DNA of 64,000 nucleotides from Neltuma alba (Eukaryota > Streptophyta > Magnoliopsida > Fabales > Fabaceae). Position numbers and translations under genes: made by a program. The notes below the pieces were generated by a model that saw only the letters and a list, made by a program, of their open reading frames with translations, had not been told where the DNA came from and made no database searches. Shown one piece after another: positions 22,092-33,880 of this stretch; position 1 is the first letter of the stretch; the number at the start of each line of letters is the position of its first letter. The stretch is from positions 1,983,195 through 2,047,194 of the forward strand of contig NW_021635203.1 in NCBI RefSeq assembly GCF_004799145.2, written 5' to 3'.

Positions 22092-24157
22092 ATGCAACGA
22101 AAAGCAAAACTTGTGCCCTATAACCCTGAGATTGAGAGAAGACTTAGAGAGATAAGAAGAGAGAAAAGAGTTGAGGGGACAAGTGAGTTAGTGGTTGAAC
22201 AAGAGAACATTTCTGTGGAATCTAGCCTATATAGTAGTGAGAGTGAGCCTACTGATCAAGAGATAATGGCTGATTTACCACCTAACCACCCTAATCCTAA
22301 CCCTAATGCCAACCAAGTGAGGAATGGAGGCAATGGAGGGAATAGAGAACAAGAGAGAGTGGGAGAAAATAATGGGAACCCTAGAAGAAGAACAATTAGG
22401 GAAGCAACCACATCTGATGTCAATTTTGACCCATTTACTACTACTTGTCCAAATTTTGAAGTTAATTTGAAATCAAAGGATTATTGATTAACTCCCTTCT
22501 AAAATTTCATGGCTTGACAGGAGAAGACCCATATCTTCATTTGCTATCCCTTTCTATGATCTGCCAGAGTATGAAGCCTGTGGGAGCATCGTTAGATCAA
22601 GTACTATGGAAGGTTTTCCACCTATCATTGGAGGGCAAAGCTAAAGAGTGGTATATGAGCCTTCCAGGGCACGTAGCTGATGCATATCATAGTTGGGGGA
22701 ACTTAAGGAAAGCATTCTTGGAGAAATACTTTCCGGCTTCTCATACTTCATCAATGAGGAAGGAGATCTATTTTGCCAAGCAAGACTATGACGAATCTCT
22801 CTATGATTATTGGAATAGATTTTAGGACATGCTTTCAAGATGCCCATATCATCAAATTCTGGATGAACAACTGGTGCAGTATTTCTATGATGGGTTGAAG
22901 AACCAAGAGAAGGGTATGCTGGATGCTGCATCAGGAGGATCTTTAATAGACTCCACTGCTGAGGAGGCTTGGGATTTGATTAAGAAGATGGCCCTGAATC
23001 ATCAACAATACGGTGTGAGAGATACTAGAGGGGTACATGAGTTGGGAGCTGCTTCAGTTCACAATAGAAGAATGGACACTTTGGAATCAAAGATGGATTC
23101 ATTGGAAAGCACGATGACCACTCAACTATCTGTAATCACTACGGAATTGAAGAATATGAATGTGCATAGACCAACACCCCCTATGGATATTACTGCCCCT
23201 AGTTGTGAGACTTGTGGCTCGGTTATGCATATTTCTAGCGCATGTCCAGGCCGTTATGAGGAGGTATTTGTAGTCTACCAAGGCCGTCCAAATCAAAAGT
23301 GGGACCCTTACTCCAACACTTATAACGAGGGATGGAAGGCAAACCCTCGATTAGGCTGGATGAATGATGAAAGTAGACCTCCAAACAGATTTCAAAAGAG
23401 TAGAGGAGCTGGTCCATCTTTAACCCAGTTCCAAAACCAATCTCAAGCCCTAACTGTCCCACCCAAGGATGATACCAACTAACTCCTACACAATATGATG
23501 GCCTTAATGAAGGAAGAAAGGGTTGCTAACGCTACTCAGTTCAACTCCTTAGCCTCACTAATTCAACAAGACTCATCCAAGAATGATGCTAGATTTAGTG
23601 CTTTGGAAAAGAGGATGGAATAGTAGGAAACAAAGTTTGAGAACATCAACTCCTATGTAACTTAGTTGTCTAACAATATGAGTGAGCAACAAGCAAGGAG
23701 TAGTGGCACTATCCCCTCCAACATTGTTATCAATCCTAAGGGCTTGAATGCCATTACCCTTAGGAGTGGGAAGCAAGTGAATTTTAGAGAAGAGGAGGAT
23801 GAAGTTATAGAAGAGGAAATCTTGTGTGATGGGTTGCCACAAGCATCTTCAAAGGTCAAGAATTCTGAGAGCTCCAAGGAGATGAGGCTAAAGCTGAAAG
23901 AAGCCCCAAAAGAACATGATGGCAAGGGTAAAGCTGTGGAATCTGAGCCAGGCAATCATAGAGCCTCAAGCAAGGAAGGTAAGGAGGTAAACATCAATGA
24001 ACTACATTTACCTCATGCTTATTTGAAAAATGTTAAAATGGGTAAGGAGAGGCAAGATTATGAGTTGCTTGAGACATTTAGGAAAGTAGAAGTGAATATA
24101 CCCTTGCTTGACCTGATTAAAAAGATTCCTAAGTATGCTAAGGTCTTAAAAGAATGA
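22092..24157 (+). pseudogene. Athila-2 gag
   Basis: The first ATG at 22092 gives a start close to that of Athila-3 (27706, minus). The order is a charged N-terminus, a capsid-like region (ALEGKAKEWYMSLP-type block near 22630; WDLIKKMALNHQQ near 22970), one C-X2-C-X4-H-X4-C knuckle (CETCGSVMHISSAC, about 23205) and a Lys/Glu-rich tail. A 1-bp deletion lies near 22465-22480. A TAG at 22823-22825 is shared with Athila-3. Further stops occur near 23482, 23621 and 23666. Confidence 0.83.
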
Positions 24158-24211
24158 TGTACTCAAAAGAGGAGATTTAAACCTAATGAAAGAGTCTAAT
24201 TACCCTCTAAT

Positions 24212-25438
24212 GTGTCTGCTTTGTTTAAACCCCAAATTCTTGTAAAGTGTCAAGACCCTGGATCTTTCACTATCCCTTGCACTATAGGAAAGGTTACTAT
24301 AGGGGGAGCCCTGTTAGATCTAGGTGCAGCCATTAATGTCATGCCTAAGTCCGTATACACCTCTCTAGGAGTCAAGACTCTTAAGTCTACTACTGTTGTG
24401 CTCCAACTAGCTGATAGGACTATTAGGTATCCTGAGGGCATTATTGAAGACATTTTAGTCCAAGTTAAGGGATTGGTGTTTCCTGCTGATTTTTATGTGC
24501 TTGACATGTCTTCTGAACTTGTAAATAACACTACACTCATCCTTGGTCGACCTTTCTTAAAGACTGCTAATACCATGATTAGCCTGAAAGAGGGCACCAT
24601 AACTATGGAGGTGGGTGATAATAAAGTTTCTTTTAACATGTATGAAGCAATGAAACATCCTTATGAGGATTATTCACTTTTGGGGGTTAACATGATAAAC
24701 ATTGCTGTTGAGGATGCTTGTTCTGAAGTTGAATTGCAAAATAACTCTTTCTATTCTGATCTTTACACTGATGAATCTATTGATGAGAATGAATCCATTT
24801 CTTCCTTTTCATCTCTTTACTCTACACCTTCTACTTGCTCATGTGTTGGTGATATTACATGCCTTAATTGTACTGTAGTTAATTACATGCTTTTTATCCC
24901 ACATACATTTTCTGTTTCCTCCCTTGACTCCAAGTTAGACTGCGATTCCTCTATTGTCAATGATGATTCCCTTGGGGAAAGGTTTCCTGTTGTTATTTCA
25001 GATATGGAGGAAGAAGTCATGGAGAAGAATCCCTCTAAGGCGGTTGCTGTAGATCAACTAGAAGTTGGTTCAACGCTTGGAGAGGAAGTTAACTACAAGG
25101 CTGAGGAATTATCACTGGTTGAAGGAAAGGGGAGTAATTTGTTCTCTCTTGAACTTCATAAATTGATTCCTTCTATTGTGCAACCACCTACACTCGATTT
25201 GAAACCCTTACCACCTACTTTGAAATATGCTTTCCTTGAGTCTAATGAACAACTACCTCTTATAATTGCTAACTCACTGTCTGAGAGTGGGGAAGAGAGA
25301 CTCTTGTCTGTTTTGAGGGAGCATAAAAGGGCAATAGGTTGGACACTAGCAGATATACCAGGAATTAGTCCTACTGTGTGCACACATAGAATTTTACTAA
25401 GTGAGGAATCAAAACCAGTGAGACAACCCCAAAGATGA
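24212..25438 (+). pseudogene. Athila-2 protease and linker region
   Basis: An open frame of 408 codons. The aspartic protease signature LLDLGAAINVMP lies near residues 35-47, with the flap/LGRPFL block near 110-116, as in Athila proteases. A long Ser- and acid-rich linker follows, then the region leading into RT (GWTLADIPGISP). The frame ends in TGA at 25436-25438, where related elements carry Arg. The enzyme would cleave Gag-Pol. It starts at an internal Met only because a stop lies upstream. Confidence 0.82.
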
Positions 25439-25976
25439 TTGAACCCTCTCATATTGGATGTAGTTAAGAAAGAAATTACTAAATTGTTGAGTACTGGGAT
25501 AATATATCCAATTTTTGATAGTGAGTGGGTCAGTCCGGTGCATGTTGTGCCGAAGAAGAGTGGGGTAATAGTAGTAAGGAATGAAAGGGATGAGTTAATT
25601 CCTACAAGGGTTCAAAACTCATGGCGTGTGTGTATAGGCTATAGGAGACTTAATGATGCAACACGTAAGGATCACTTTCCTATACCCTTCATTGACCAAA
25701 TGTTGGAGAGACTATCTGGTAAATCACATTACTGCTTTTTAGATGGCTTTTCTGGCTATTTTCAGGTACCCATAGCCCCCGAGGATCAGGACAAAACCAC
25801 TTTCACATGCCCCTTTGGTACCTTTGCTTATTGAAGGATGCCATTTGGGTTATGTAACGCTCCAGGCACCTTTCAAAGGTGCATGATGGCGATTTTTAGT
25901 GACCTTTTAGAGCACAATGTGGAGGTTTTCATGGATGATTTTACGGTTTATGGGGAGACTTTTGATTAATGCCTGA
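25439..25976 (+). pseudogene. Athila-2 reverse transcriptase, truncated
   Basis: The RT palm/finger blocks are present: SEWVSPVHVVPKK, WRVCIGYRRLN, FPIPFIDQMLERL, and GYFQVPIAPEDQDKTTFTCP. After a TGA at 25832-25834 comes MPFGLCNAP and the catalytic FMDD block near 25930. The sequence leaves RT homology at about 25976, where the inverted junction with Athila-3 begins. Thumb, RNase H and integrase are lost. Confidence 0.85.
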
Positions 25977-27706
25977 ATATCACACTCAATCTCCTTATCT
26001 ATAACTTCATCCTCCTCTTCTCTGAATTTCACTTGCTTCCCACTCCTAAGGGTAATAGCATTCAAGCCCTTAGAATTGATAACAGTGTTGGAGGGGATTG
26101 CGCCACTGCTCCTTGCTTGTTGCTCACTCATGTTGTTGGACAACTGAGTTACATAGGCGTTAATGTTCTCAAATTTAGTCTCCCATTGCTCCATCCTCTT
26201 TTCCAAAGCACTAAATCTAGCATCATTCTTGGATGAGTCTTGTTGAATTAGTGAAGCTAAGGAGTTGAACTGAGTAGCGTTAGCAGTCCTTTCTTCCTTC
26301 ATTAAGGCCATCATATTTTGTAGGAGTTGATTTGTTTCATCCTTAGGTGGGACAGTTAGGGCTTGAGATTGGTTTTGAAACTGGTTTGAAGATGGACTAG
26401 CTCCTCCATTCTTCTGAAATCTGTTTGGAGGTCTACTATCATCATTCCTCCAGCCCAATCGAGGGTTTGCTTTCCATCCCTAGTTGTAAGTGTTGGAGTA
26501 GGGGTCCCATTTTTGATTTGGACGGCCTTGGAAGACTACAGACACTTCCTCATAGCGGTCTAGACAAACGCTAGAAATATGCATGACTGATCCACATGTT
26601 TCACAACTAGGCTCTGTAATGTCCATAGGAGCGGATGGGCGATGCACACTCATATTCTTCAATTCAGCAGTGATCAAAGACAATTGAGATCCCAAAGAAT
26701 CTACTTTTGATTCCAAAGCATCCATTCTCCTACTGTGCACCGAAGCAGCTCCCATCTCATGCACTCCTCTAGTATCTCTCACACCATGTTGTTGATGATT
26801 CAGGGCCATCTTCTTTATCAAATCCCAAGCCTCCTCAACAGTGGAGTCTATCAAAGACCCTCCCGATGCAGCATCCAACATACCATTCTCTTGGTTCTTC
26901 AACCCATCATAGAAGTACTGCACCAGTTGTTCATCCGGAATTTGATGATGTGGGCATCTTGAAAGTAGGTCCTAAAATCTATTCCAGTAATCATAGAGAG
27001 ATTGGTCATAGTCTTGCTTGGCAGAATAAATCTCCTTCCTCATTGATGAAGTACGAGAAGTCGGAAAGTATTTCTCCAGAAATGCCTTCCTTAAGTTCTT
27101 CCAACTGTGGTATGCATCAGCTACATGTCTTGGGAGGCTCATGTACCATTCCCTAGCTTTTACTTCCAAGGATAGATGAAAAACCTTCCAAAGCACTTGG
27201 TCTAATGATGCTCCTACAGGCTTCATACTCTGACAAATCATGGAAAGAGATTGCAGATGGAGGTATGGGTCTTCTCCTGTCAAGCCATAAAATTTGGGAA
27301 GAGAGTTAATTAATAAACCTTTAATCTCAAAGTTAACTTCAAAATTTGGGCAAGCCGCAGTAAAAGGATCAAAATTTACATCAGAAGTTGTGGCTTCTCT
27401 AATTGTTCTTCTCCTAGGGTTTCCATTATTTTCTCTTACTCTCTCTTATTCTCCATTCCCTCCATTCCCTCCATTCCTCACTTGGTTGGCATTGGGGTTA
27501 GGATTAGGTTGGTTTGGTGGTAATTCAGCCATTATCTCTTGGTCAGTAGGTTCACTTTCACTACTGGATAGGCTAGATTCCACAGAAATATTCTTTTGCT
27601 CAATCACCAACTCACTTGTCCCCTCAATTCTCTTCTCTCTTCTTATCTCTCTGTGTTTTCTCTCAATCTCAGGGTTATAGGGCACAAGTTTTGTTTTATG
27701 TGGCAT
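25977..27706 (-). pseudogene. Athila-3 gag, C-terminally truncated
   Basis: The ATG is at 27706. It carries the same blocks as Athila-2 gag, including the zinc knuckle CETCGSVMHISSVC (about 26580). It has a TAG near 26970 at the same codon as Athila-2, and another stop near 26480. A frame break lies around 27284-27450. It ends in the Glu-rich tail at the inverted junction. Confidence 0.83.
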
Positions 27707-28305
27707 GCAAGATAAAAGTCACAAGAGAAAGAGCAAACAAAATTGACTTGCAGCACATAAAGTCATCTAAAAGCATGCAATGTGATGAATGCAAGTGTAT
27801 GGATAAGTATGCAAGTGTATGGGTGAGTATGAGTATGTATGTACAGAAAAAGAAGCAAAAAGTGTAAGTTTCAAAGTTTTCCAGAAGGGTTTGCCACGGC
27901 AAAAGAAGAGGTTGGCCGCGGCGAAGGTTGATAGAGGCGACCAGATATCTAAGTGCAGGGAGTTGGCCGCGGCGAAAGCAACAGTGTGCCGCGGCGAAAG
28001 TATCCCGAGAGGAATCCTTCGGTTTTTCAAAGAGTTGGCCGCGGCGAAGGGAAATGTTGGCTACGGCGAAAGTTGACAGAATGCTTATCAGATACTGGAC
28101 TCCACTAACGCAACTTGAGAGATGCTGAAAATCAAGAAAATCAGTATATTTGTTTGTATTTCCAAAAATTTTGATGCTATGCAAGATGAAAACCTATACT
28201 ATGAACAAATATGCAACTAAACTACCTAAGATGCTACCCAAAAAGATCAAAACTTCAATTGACAATCAAATAGCACAAGCTAACCTAGAGAACCAATTTC
28301 TTGGC
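27707..28305 (-). other. Athila-3 leader with CCGCGG motif array
   Basis: Non-coding leader between primer site and gag. Motif copies on the minus strand occupy about 27891-28072 in pairs. The first plus-coordinate pair (GGC at 27898 and 27920) is 22 bp apart, and the others are also 22 bp apart. The gag-proximal copies are decayed (TTTGCCGTGGCAA). The rest is AT-rich with no ORF I would call. Confidence 0.8.
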
Positions 28306-28323
28306 TCCCCGGCAGCAGCGCCA
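28306..28323 (-). other. Primer binding site of Athila-3 (Asp-tRNA type)
   Basis: TGGCGCTGCTGCCGGGGA on the minus strand, two bases after the LTR end. It matches the Asp-tRNA-complementary site typical of Athila elements with two substitutions. Confidence 0.82.
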
Positions 28324-28325
28324 CT

Positions 28326-29766
28326 TGAAGAGAGCCTTTTTTTATCGTTCGCTTTGGGGTTCTCACTCAAAAATAATTCCAAGCTATGCAGTATAATGCA
28401 AACTCGGGTCGTTTCTCTTTTGGGAGCCTTAATTAATTACCTAAGTTAGACTAAATGCTATGCAAAGTAATGAAAAGGGGTTTTTGGGTTTTTAACATTT
28501 AATGAAATGTGCCAAAATTAAATGCAATGAAAACAAATCTAAGATACTATGTTTTTGGAGTTTTTAAGATAATAATGATGTAATGGAAGTTATTGATAGG
28601 AAATCTCTTGAAAATGGTTTTGTTGGCAATCATGGTTCACTTAAAATACTGGGAGTTTCAAAATCCATTAGGTTTTCTTAAAAAGAACCTCATTAACTCA
28701 ATGAGTCGAAAGCTTTCATTAATGAACTCATTAATGAAAACTTTGTTTAGCTTCCCTAATGTGTAAATTTAGAATGATCATGCAATTGGCTTAATGTAAC
28801 ACATAATCAACTCAGTACCCAAACACAACCATGCAAGATAGGAGAGAATAATGAGAGTTACAATAAGCATATATGCAACTACATATATTTAAGCTCATAG
28901 TTCAACATAAATCAATCCAAAATACAAATGCTAATCAGTAACCACTGATTACAAAATTAATCAAAGCATCTAACTAAGACTTTACAACTCCTAAACCTAG
29001 GAAATCATAAATGCCTAGCTAAAAACTAAAGATTAAAACTAAAACTCCCCTTTGAAGCCTGGAAACTCATGCTACTCCAGCCTTCAGATTCAGCTCCAAC
29101 CAGAGGTAAATCTTCAGCCATAACAGTAGTAGATGAAGGAAATGAAAATAGATGAAGAAGAAGTGCAGGAAAATGGAAGATGAAGGAGATGGAGATGGAG
29201 GATTAGGGTTTCTGTGGGAGAGATGAGAGAATATGATGATAGAAACGTAAGTGGAGGCTGAATAATAAGGGTCTGACCTCATCATACCCAAAATAGGGTT
29301 TCTAACCCGAAAATTGCGTGTATGGGTCGGTTCCTGGGGTTGGGTAGGTCAAAATTTCTCGAAATGGTCGGGTCTGAAATTTGCTGATACGAGGGGTTCG
29401 CCGCGGCGAACCATGGCAAAGAGCTTTGCTTTGACAAACGATATTCGCTGCGGCGAAAGCAGAAGTGTGTCGCGGTGAACTGAGGTAGAGGATCCTTTCT
29501 TGCTTCTTGTGCCTTAAGTTCTTCAATTCTGTCCCCAATCTCTAGTGTCCTACAAGAAAAAGCAACAAATTGAAGTATCAATTGTCCTAGAAATCAATTG
29601 AATACAATTAATAACCAATTATGACAATTTAATCCTCAAAAAGACACTAACTTAAAGTAAGGACTCTTAATCTAAATTAAGCACAATTATCATTAAAAAG
29701 GGCCAGAAAATACCACAAAATCATGGATAATGTAATGAAAAGATAATAATATCTTGAGCTCAATCA
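28326..29766 (-). repeat. Athila-3 5' LTR (1441 bp)
   Basis: The minus strand runs from TGATTGAGCTC at 29766 to CTCTTCA at 28326. It is homologous over its full length to 4753-6196. It has a CCGCGG motif cluster at about 29395-29485. A motif pair there is 22 bp apart with decayed cores (TTCACCGCGA, TTCGCCGCAG). Confidence 0.87.
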
Positions 29767-32700
29767 GTACTGCAAGCCAACAACACGCCAATAATATGGA
29801 AGGTGTTTAAAGAAAGGTTCTACCAGAAGTACTTTCCCCGATCAGCGCAAGATAAAATGGAAGCTGAATTCCTAGTGTTGCAGTAGGGGAATAATGAAAC
29901 CTTTGATGATTACCTAGTAAAGCACATTCAGCTGTCCCGTTATTCTACTTATCTAAAACGTCTTAATGATGAACGGTGGAATACGGAGAAGCTGGTCAGA
30001 GGATTAAAGCCGACACTAAGGGAGGTCGTGGCGCCTCAACAGATAGAGAGTTTTAACAAGGTAGTGGAAGTTTGCCGTATTACTGAATCAAGTCAGAATC
30101 ATCGAGGAATGATGCCAATAACTTTGAGAACTGAGAGACCCCCATCGAGGCTGAATCAAGAAGGAACCTTTTATGTTAATAAGAAGAGGAAGAGGCCTGG
30201 CTCTGGCAGAAAGATGAGAAAAGGAAGCAGATGATATGAGGGGTTTGATATCACACGGGGGGCCAAGGAATGTGAGAAATGTGGCAAGAATCATGGCGAC
30301 AGGCCATGTTTATTTGGCCAGAACATGTGCTATAGATGTGGGAGACCAGGACACTTTTCGAAGAAATACCCACATGGGGCAGAAGGGACGAGACAGCAGA
30401 CCCAAGACAGGGTGTTTGCCCTTACACAAGAAGAGGCTCGTAAGTCACCTGACATGATCCAAGGTATGATCACTGTTAATGATTGCCTTGTGTATGCCAT
30501 GTTTGACTCAGGTGCTAGCCATTCCTTTATATCGCATGACTGTGTTGGGTGATTGGGTTTGACTGTTGATACCTTGCCATATGATATTGTTGTTTCTACT
30601 CCCACTAGTCCTAAAGTTGTGACTTCTAAAGCATGCCTGAATTGTGTGGTCTGTTATAAGCATTGCTGCACTGCCATTGACTTGATAGGCATGCCTTTTC
30701 GTGATATTGAGGTGATAATTGGTTTGAATTGGCTATCTGCCAATAACATACTTCTAGATTGTGGTAAGAAAACATTAGTATTACCCTCTAAGGAAGAAAT
30801 CTCTAGAAAAGAAGTAAGTTTAAATTTCATGACTGAAGCCGAAGCGAGTAGATGCTTACGGCATGGATGTCAAGGATATTTGGTATTCTTCTCGATTCGA
30901 GTAAAGGTAGAAGAAGGAATCGAAGAAATACAGATAGTGAAAGACTTCCCGGAGGTATTTCCAACAGAGATCAGTGGACTTCCGCCAGAACGAGAAGTGG
31001 AGTTCACGATTGACCTTGTACCAGGGACAAGACCGATATCCAAAGCTCCATATCGAATGGCTCCCAACAAAATGGTTGAGCTAAAGAGACAAATTGAGGA
31101 GCTGTTGGAGAAGGGCTTTATAAGACCAAGTGTATCTCCTTGGGGTGCTCCAGTACTCTGTGAGAAAGAAAGACGGTAGCCTAAGGCTATGCATTGACTA
31201 TCGAGAGCTAAACAAGGTGACGATAAAGAACAAATACCCTTTGCCACAAATTGATGATCTGTTAGACCAACTGGCAGGAGCAACGGTGTTTTCCAAGATC
31301 GATCTACGATCGGGATATCATCAGCTGCGGATAAAGACAGGAGATGTTTCGAAGACTACATTTAGGACCCGATACGAACACTATGAGTTCCTAGTGATGC
31401 CGTTTGGATTAACGAATGCACTGGCTATTTTCATGGACTACATGAACCGGATTTTTAGACCATACTTAGATCTGTTTGTAGTAGTTTTTATTGATGACAT
31501 ACTAGTGTACTCCAAAACTCAAGAAGAGCATGAGCAGCACTAGAGAATTGTGCTGAGTACACTGAAGGAGAAACAACTCTACGCCAAGCTTAGTAAATGT
31601 GAGTTTTGGTTAAAGGAAGTTAAATTCCTAGGCCATGTGATTAACCATGAAGGTGTGGCTGTGGATCCTAGTAAAGTTGAATCAGTACTGAACTGGGAGC
31701 AGCCTAAGACAGTGACAGAGATACGAAGTTTCTTAGGGCTAGCAGGTTACTATAGGAGATTTATCCAGGACTTTTCTAGAATTGCCCAAGCGCTGACAAA
31801 GCTAACCAGGAAGAACCAGCAGTTCTTATAGGACGAGAAATGTGAGGCAAGTTTTCAAGAGCTAAAGCGAAGGCTAACCTCTACCCCAACACTAGTTATC
31901 CCCCATCCGACACTACCATATGTAGTGTACACAGATGCTAGCAAACAAGGATTGGGATGTGTACTGATGCAGCAGGGAAGAGTTGTTGCCTATGCCTCAT
32001 GCCAATTAAAACCTCACGAGGAAAATTACCCTACTCATGACCTGGAGCTTGCAGCGATAGTGTATGCCTTGAAAATATGGAGGTATTATTTGTATGGGGC
32101 AACTATAGAGTTGTTCTGTGATCATAAGAGTCTCAAGTACCTGCAAGACCAGAAAGAACTTAACATGAGACAAAGGAGATGGATGGAGTTGTTAAAAGAT
32201 TATGACTATCAGATCAAGTATCATCCGGGAAAGGCCAATGTAGTGGCTGATGCCTTGAGCAGAAAAGTGGTACAGGTAGCCACCCTCATGATCAAAGAGG
32301 GTGATCTGTTAGAAGATCTAAGAGATTGGGGTCCTATTCATCATATACAGTTAACGACAGATGATGTGGCTAATGAGCCATTAGTGCAGAGAACAACTGT
32401 TGATGTGATAAGACAAATTAAAGAAGCTCAAAGAGGAGATCCTTTAGCAAAGACCCTTCGAGCTAAAGTCTTGAGCAACGAGACAAAAGATTTTGAGATC
32501 TCAACAGAGGGAGTAATAGAATTTAGAGGAAGATCGTATGTTCCTCCCGTAGACGATCTCAAGAAGCAAATTCTAGATGAGGCACATAAAAGCAAATATA
32601 CGATTCATCCAGGAATGACCAAGATGTATCAAGACATCAAGTCATTGTTTTGGTGGCCTGGTATGAAACGAGATGTCACTGAGTATGTGACAAGGTGCCT

Positions 32701-33831
32701 TACGTGCTAAAAAGTGAAGACAGAACACCAAAAGCCGTCAGGATCTTTACAACCCCTTACTATTCCTGAATGGAAGTGGGACAATATCTCTATGGACTTC
32801 ATAGTAGGACTACCTTGTACGTCATCAGGATACGATGCAATATGGGTCATAGTTGACAGACTGACGAAGTCGGTCCATTTCCTGGCTATTATTGTTAAAT
32901 ATTCACTAGAGAAGTTAGCGAGGTTATACATTAAAGAGATCGTAAGATTACATGGGATTCCAGAATACATTGTGTCAGACAGGGATCCAAGATTCATGTT
33001 GAGATTCTGGAAAGCAGTGCAAGAAGCCATGGGCACAGTACTGAGTTTCAGTACAGCTTACCATCCGCAAACGGACGGACAAACAGAACGAACGATACAG
33101 ACACTAGAAGATATGCTGAGGGCGTGCATTTTGGATTTCAAAGGGAGCTGGGATGAATATCTGCCTTTGGCAGAATTCGCGTACAACAACAGTTACCATT
33201 CTAGTATCCAGATGGCACCATATGAAGCATTATACAGAAGAAAGTGCAGATCCCCACTTTGTTGGACAAAACTTGGAGAGAGAAAAGTTTGGGGTCCAGA
33301 TATAGTGGATCGTATCTCTGAACAGATTAAACAGATCAAACAGAGGGTACTCATAGCTCAAAGCAGATAGAAGAGTTACGCTGACAGTAGAAGAAAGCCG
33401 TTAGAGTTTGAGGTTGGGGACCATGTATTCCTGAAGGTATCTCCAACTACTAGAGTAGGACGATCCATTAAAGCGAGAAAGCTGACGCCTAAATATGTGG
33501 GACCATTCCAAATACTCTCAAAGGTAGGACCTGTAGCCTATCGACTGGCCTTACCCCCAAATTTAAGTCATTACACAATGTCTTCCATGTTTCCCAGTTG
33601 AAGAAGTACAATCCGGACCCAGAACATGTGCTAGAATATGATCAGATTGAGCTAAAGAACAATCTGACATTTGAAGTAAGACCAGAACGCATAGTGGACC
33701 GGAAAGTCAAGCAGATGAGGAACAAGGGAATTCCTTTGGTTAAAGTGATTTGGAAAGATCTAAATCAAGAAGAGGCCACGTGGGAAAAGGAGGACGAGAT
33801 GAGGAGCAAGTATCCAGAGCTCTTCACATAA
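29767..33831 (+). pseudogene. Gypsy D gag-pol with chromodomain
   Basis: In order: gag C-terminal half, two zinc knuckles (about 30270-30370; the last Cys of the second is replaced by Tyr), protease DSGASHSF (about 30508), RT with FIDD (about 31490), RNase H (YTDASKQG, about 31927), integrase zinc region (about 32580-32710), core blocks MDFIVGLP and SDRDPRF, and a C-terminal chromodomain (about 33680-33828, PERIVDRKVKQ...WKDLNQEEATWE). Inactivating changes are mainly stops: CAG to TAG near 29882, CGA to TGA at 30550, TGG to TAG near 31830, CAA to TAA near 32710, CAG to TAG near 33368, plus a few frameshifts (for example near 31160 and 33570). Confidence 0.87.
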
Positions 33832-33870
33832 GGTATGTGTTAAAATTTCGAGGACGAAATTTATTTTTAT

Positions 33871-33880
33871 GGGGGAGAAA
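33871..33880 (+). other. Polypurine tract of gypsy D
   Basis: GGGGGAGAAA lies directly before the TGTCACACC start of the 3' LTR, at the same position as in gypsy A (58956-58968). Confidence 0.82.

Larger units (their letters stand above)
21783..25976 (+). mobile_element. Athila-like element, leader to RT (Athila-2)
   Basis: It starts inside the 5' leader, where gypsy B inserted, and runs through gag, protease and most of RT, stopping abruptly just after the catalytic motif at about 25976. There it meets Athila-3 in opposite orientation. RNase H, integrase, env-like ORF and 3' LTR are absent. Confidence 0.87.
25977..29766 (-). mobile_element. Athila-like element, 5' LTR to gag, minus strand (Athila-3)
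   Basis: Minus strand: 5' LTR 28326-29766, Asp-type primer site 28306-28323, leader, then gag down to about 25977. There it is fused tail to tail with Athila-2. It abuts gypsy D gag exactly at 29766/29767, so Athila-3 probably inserted into gypsy D and later lost its 3' part together with the gypsy D 5' part. Confidence 0.87.

Noticed and set aside
29067..29581. Minus-strand ORFs in the Athila-3 LTR as genes
   Set aside because: They fall within the LTR and cross the motif cluster; the composition is low complexity and there is no homolog in the Athila-1 LTR frame.
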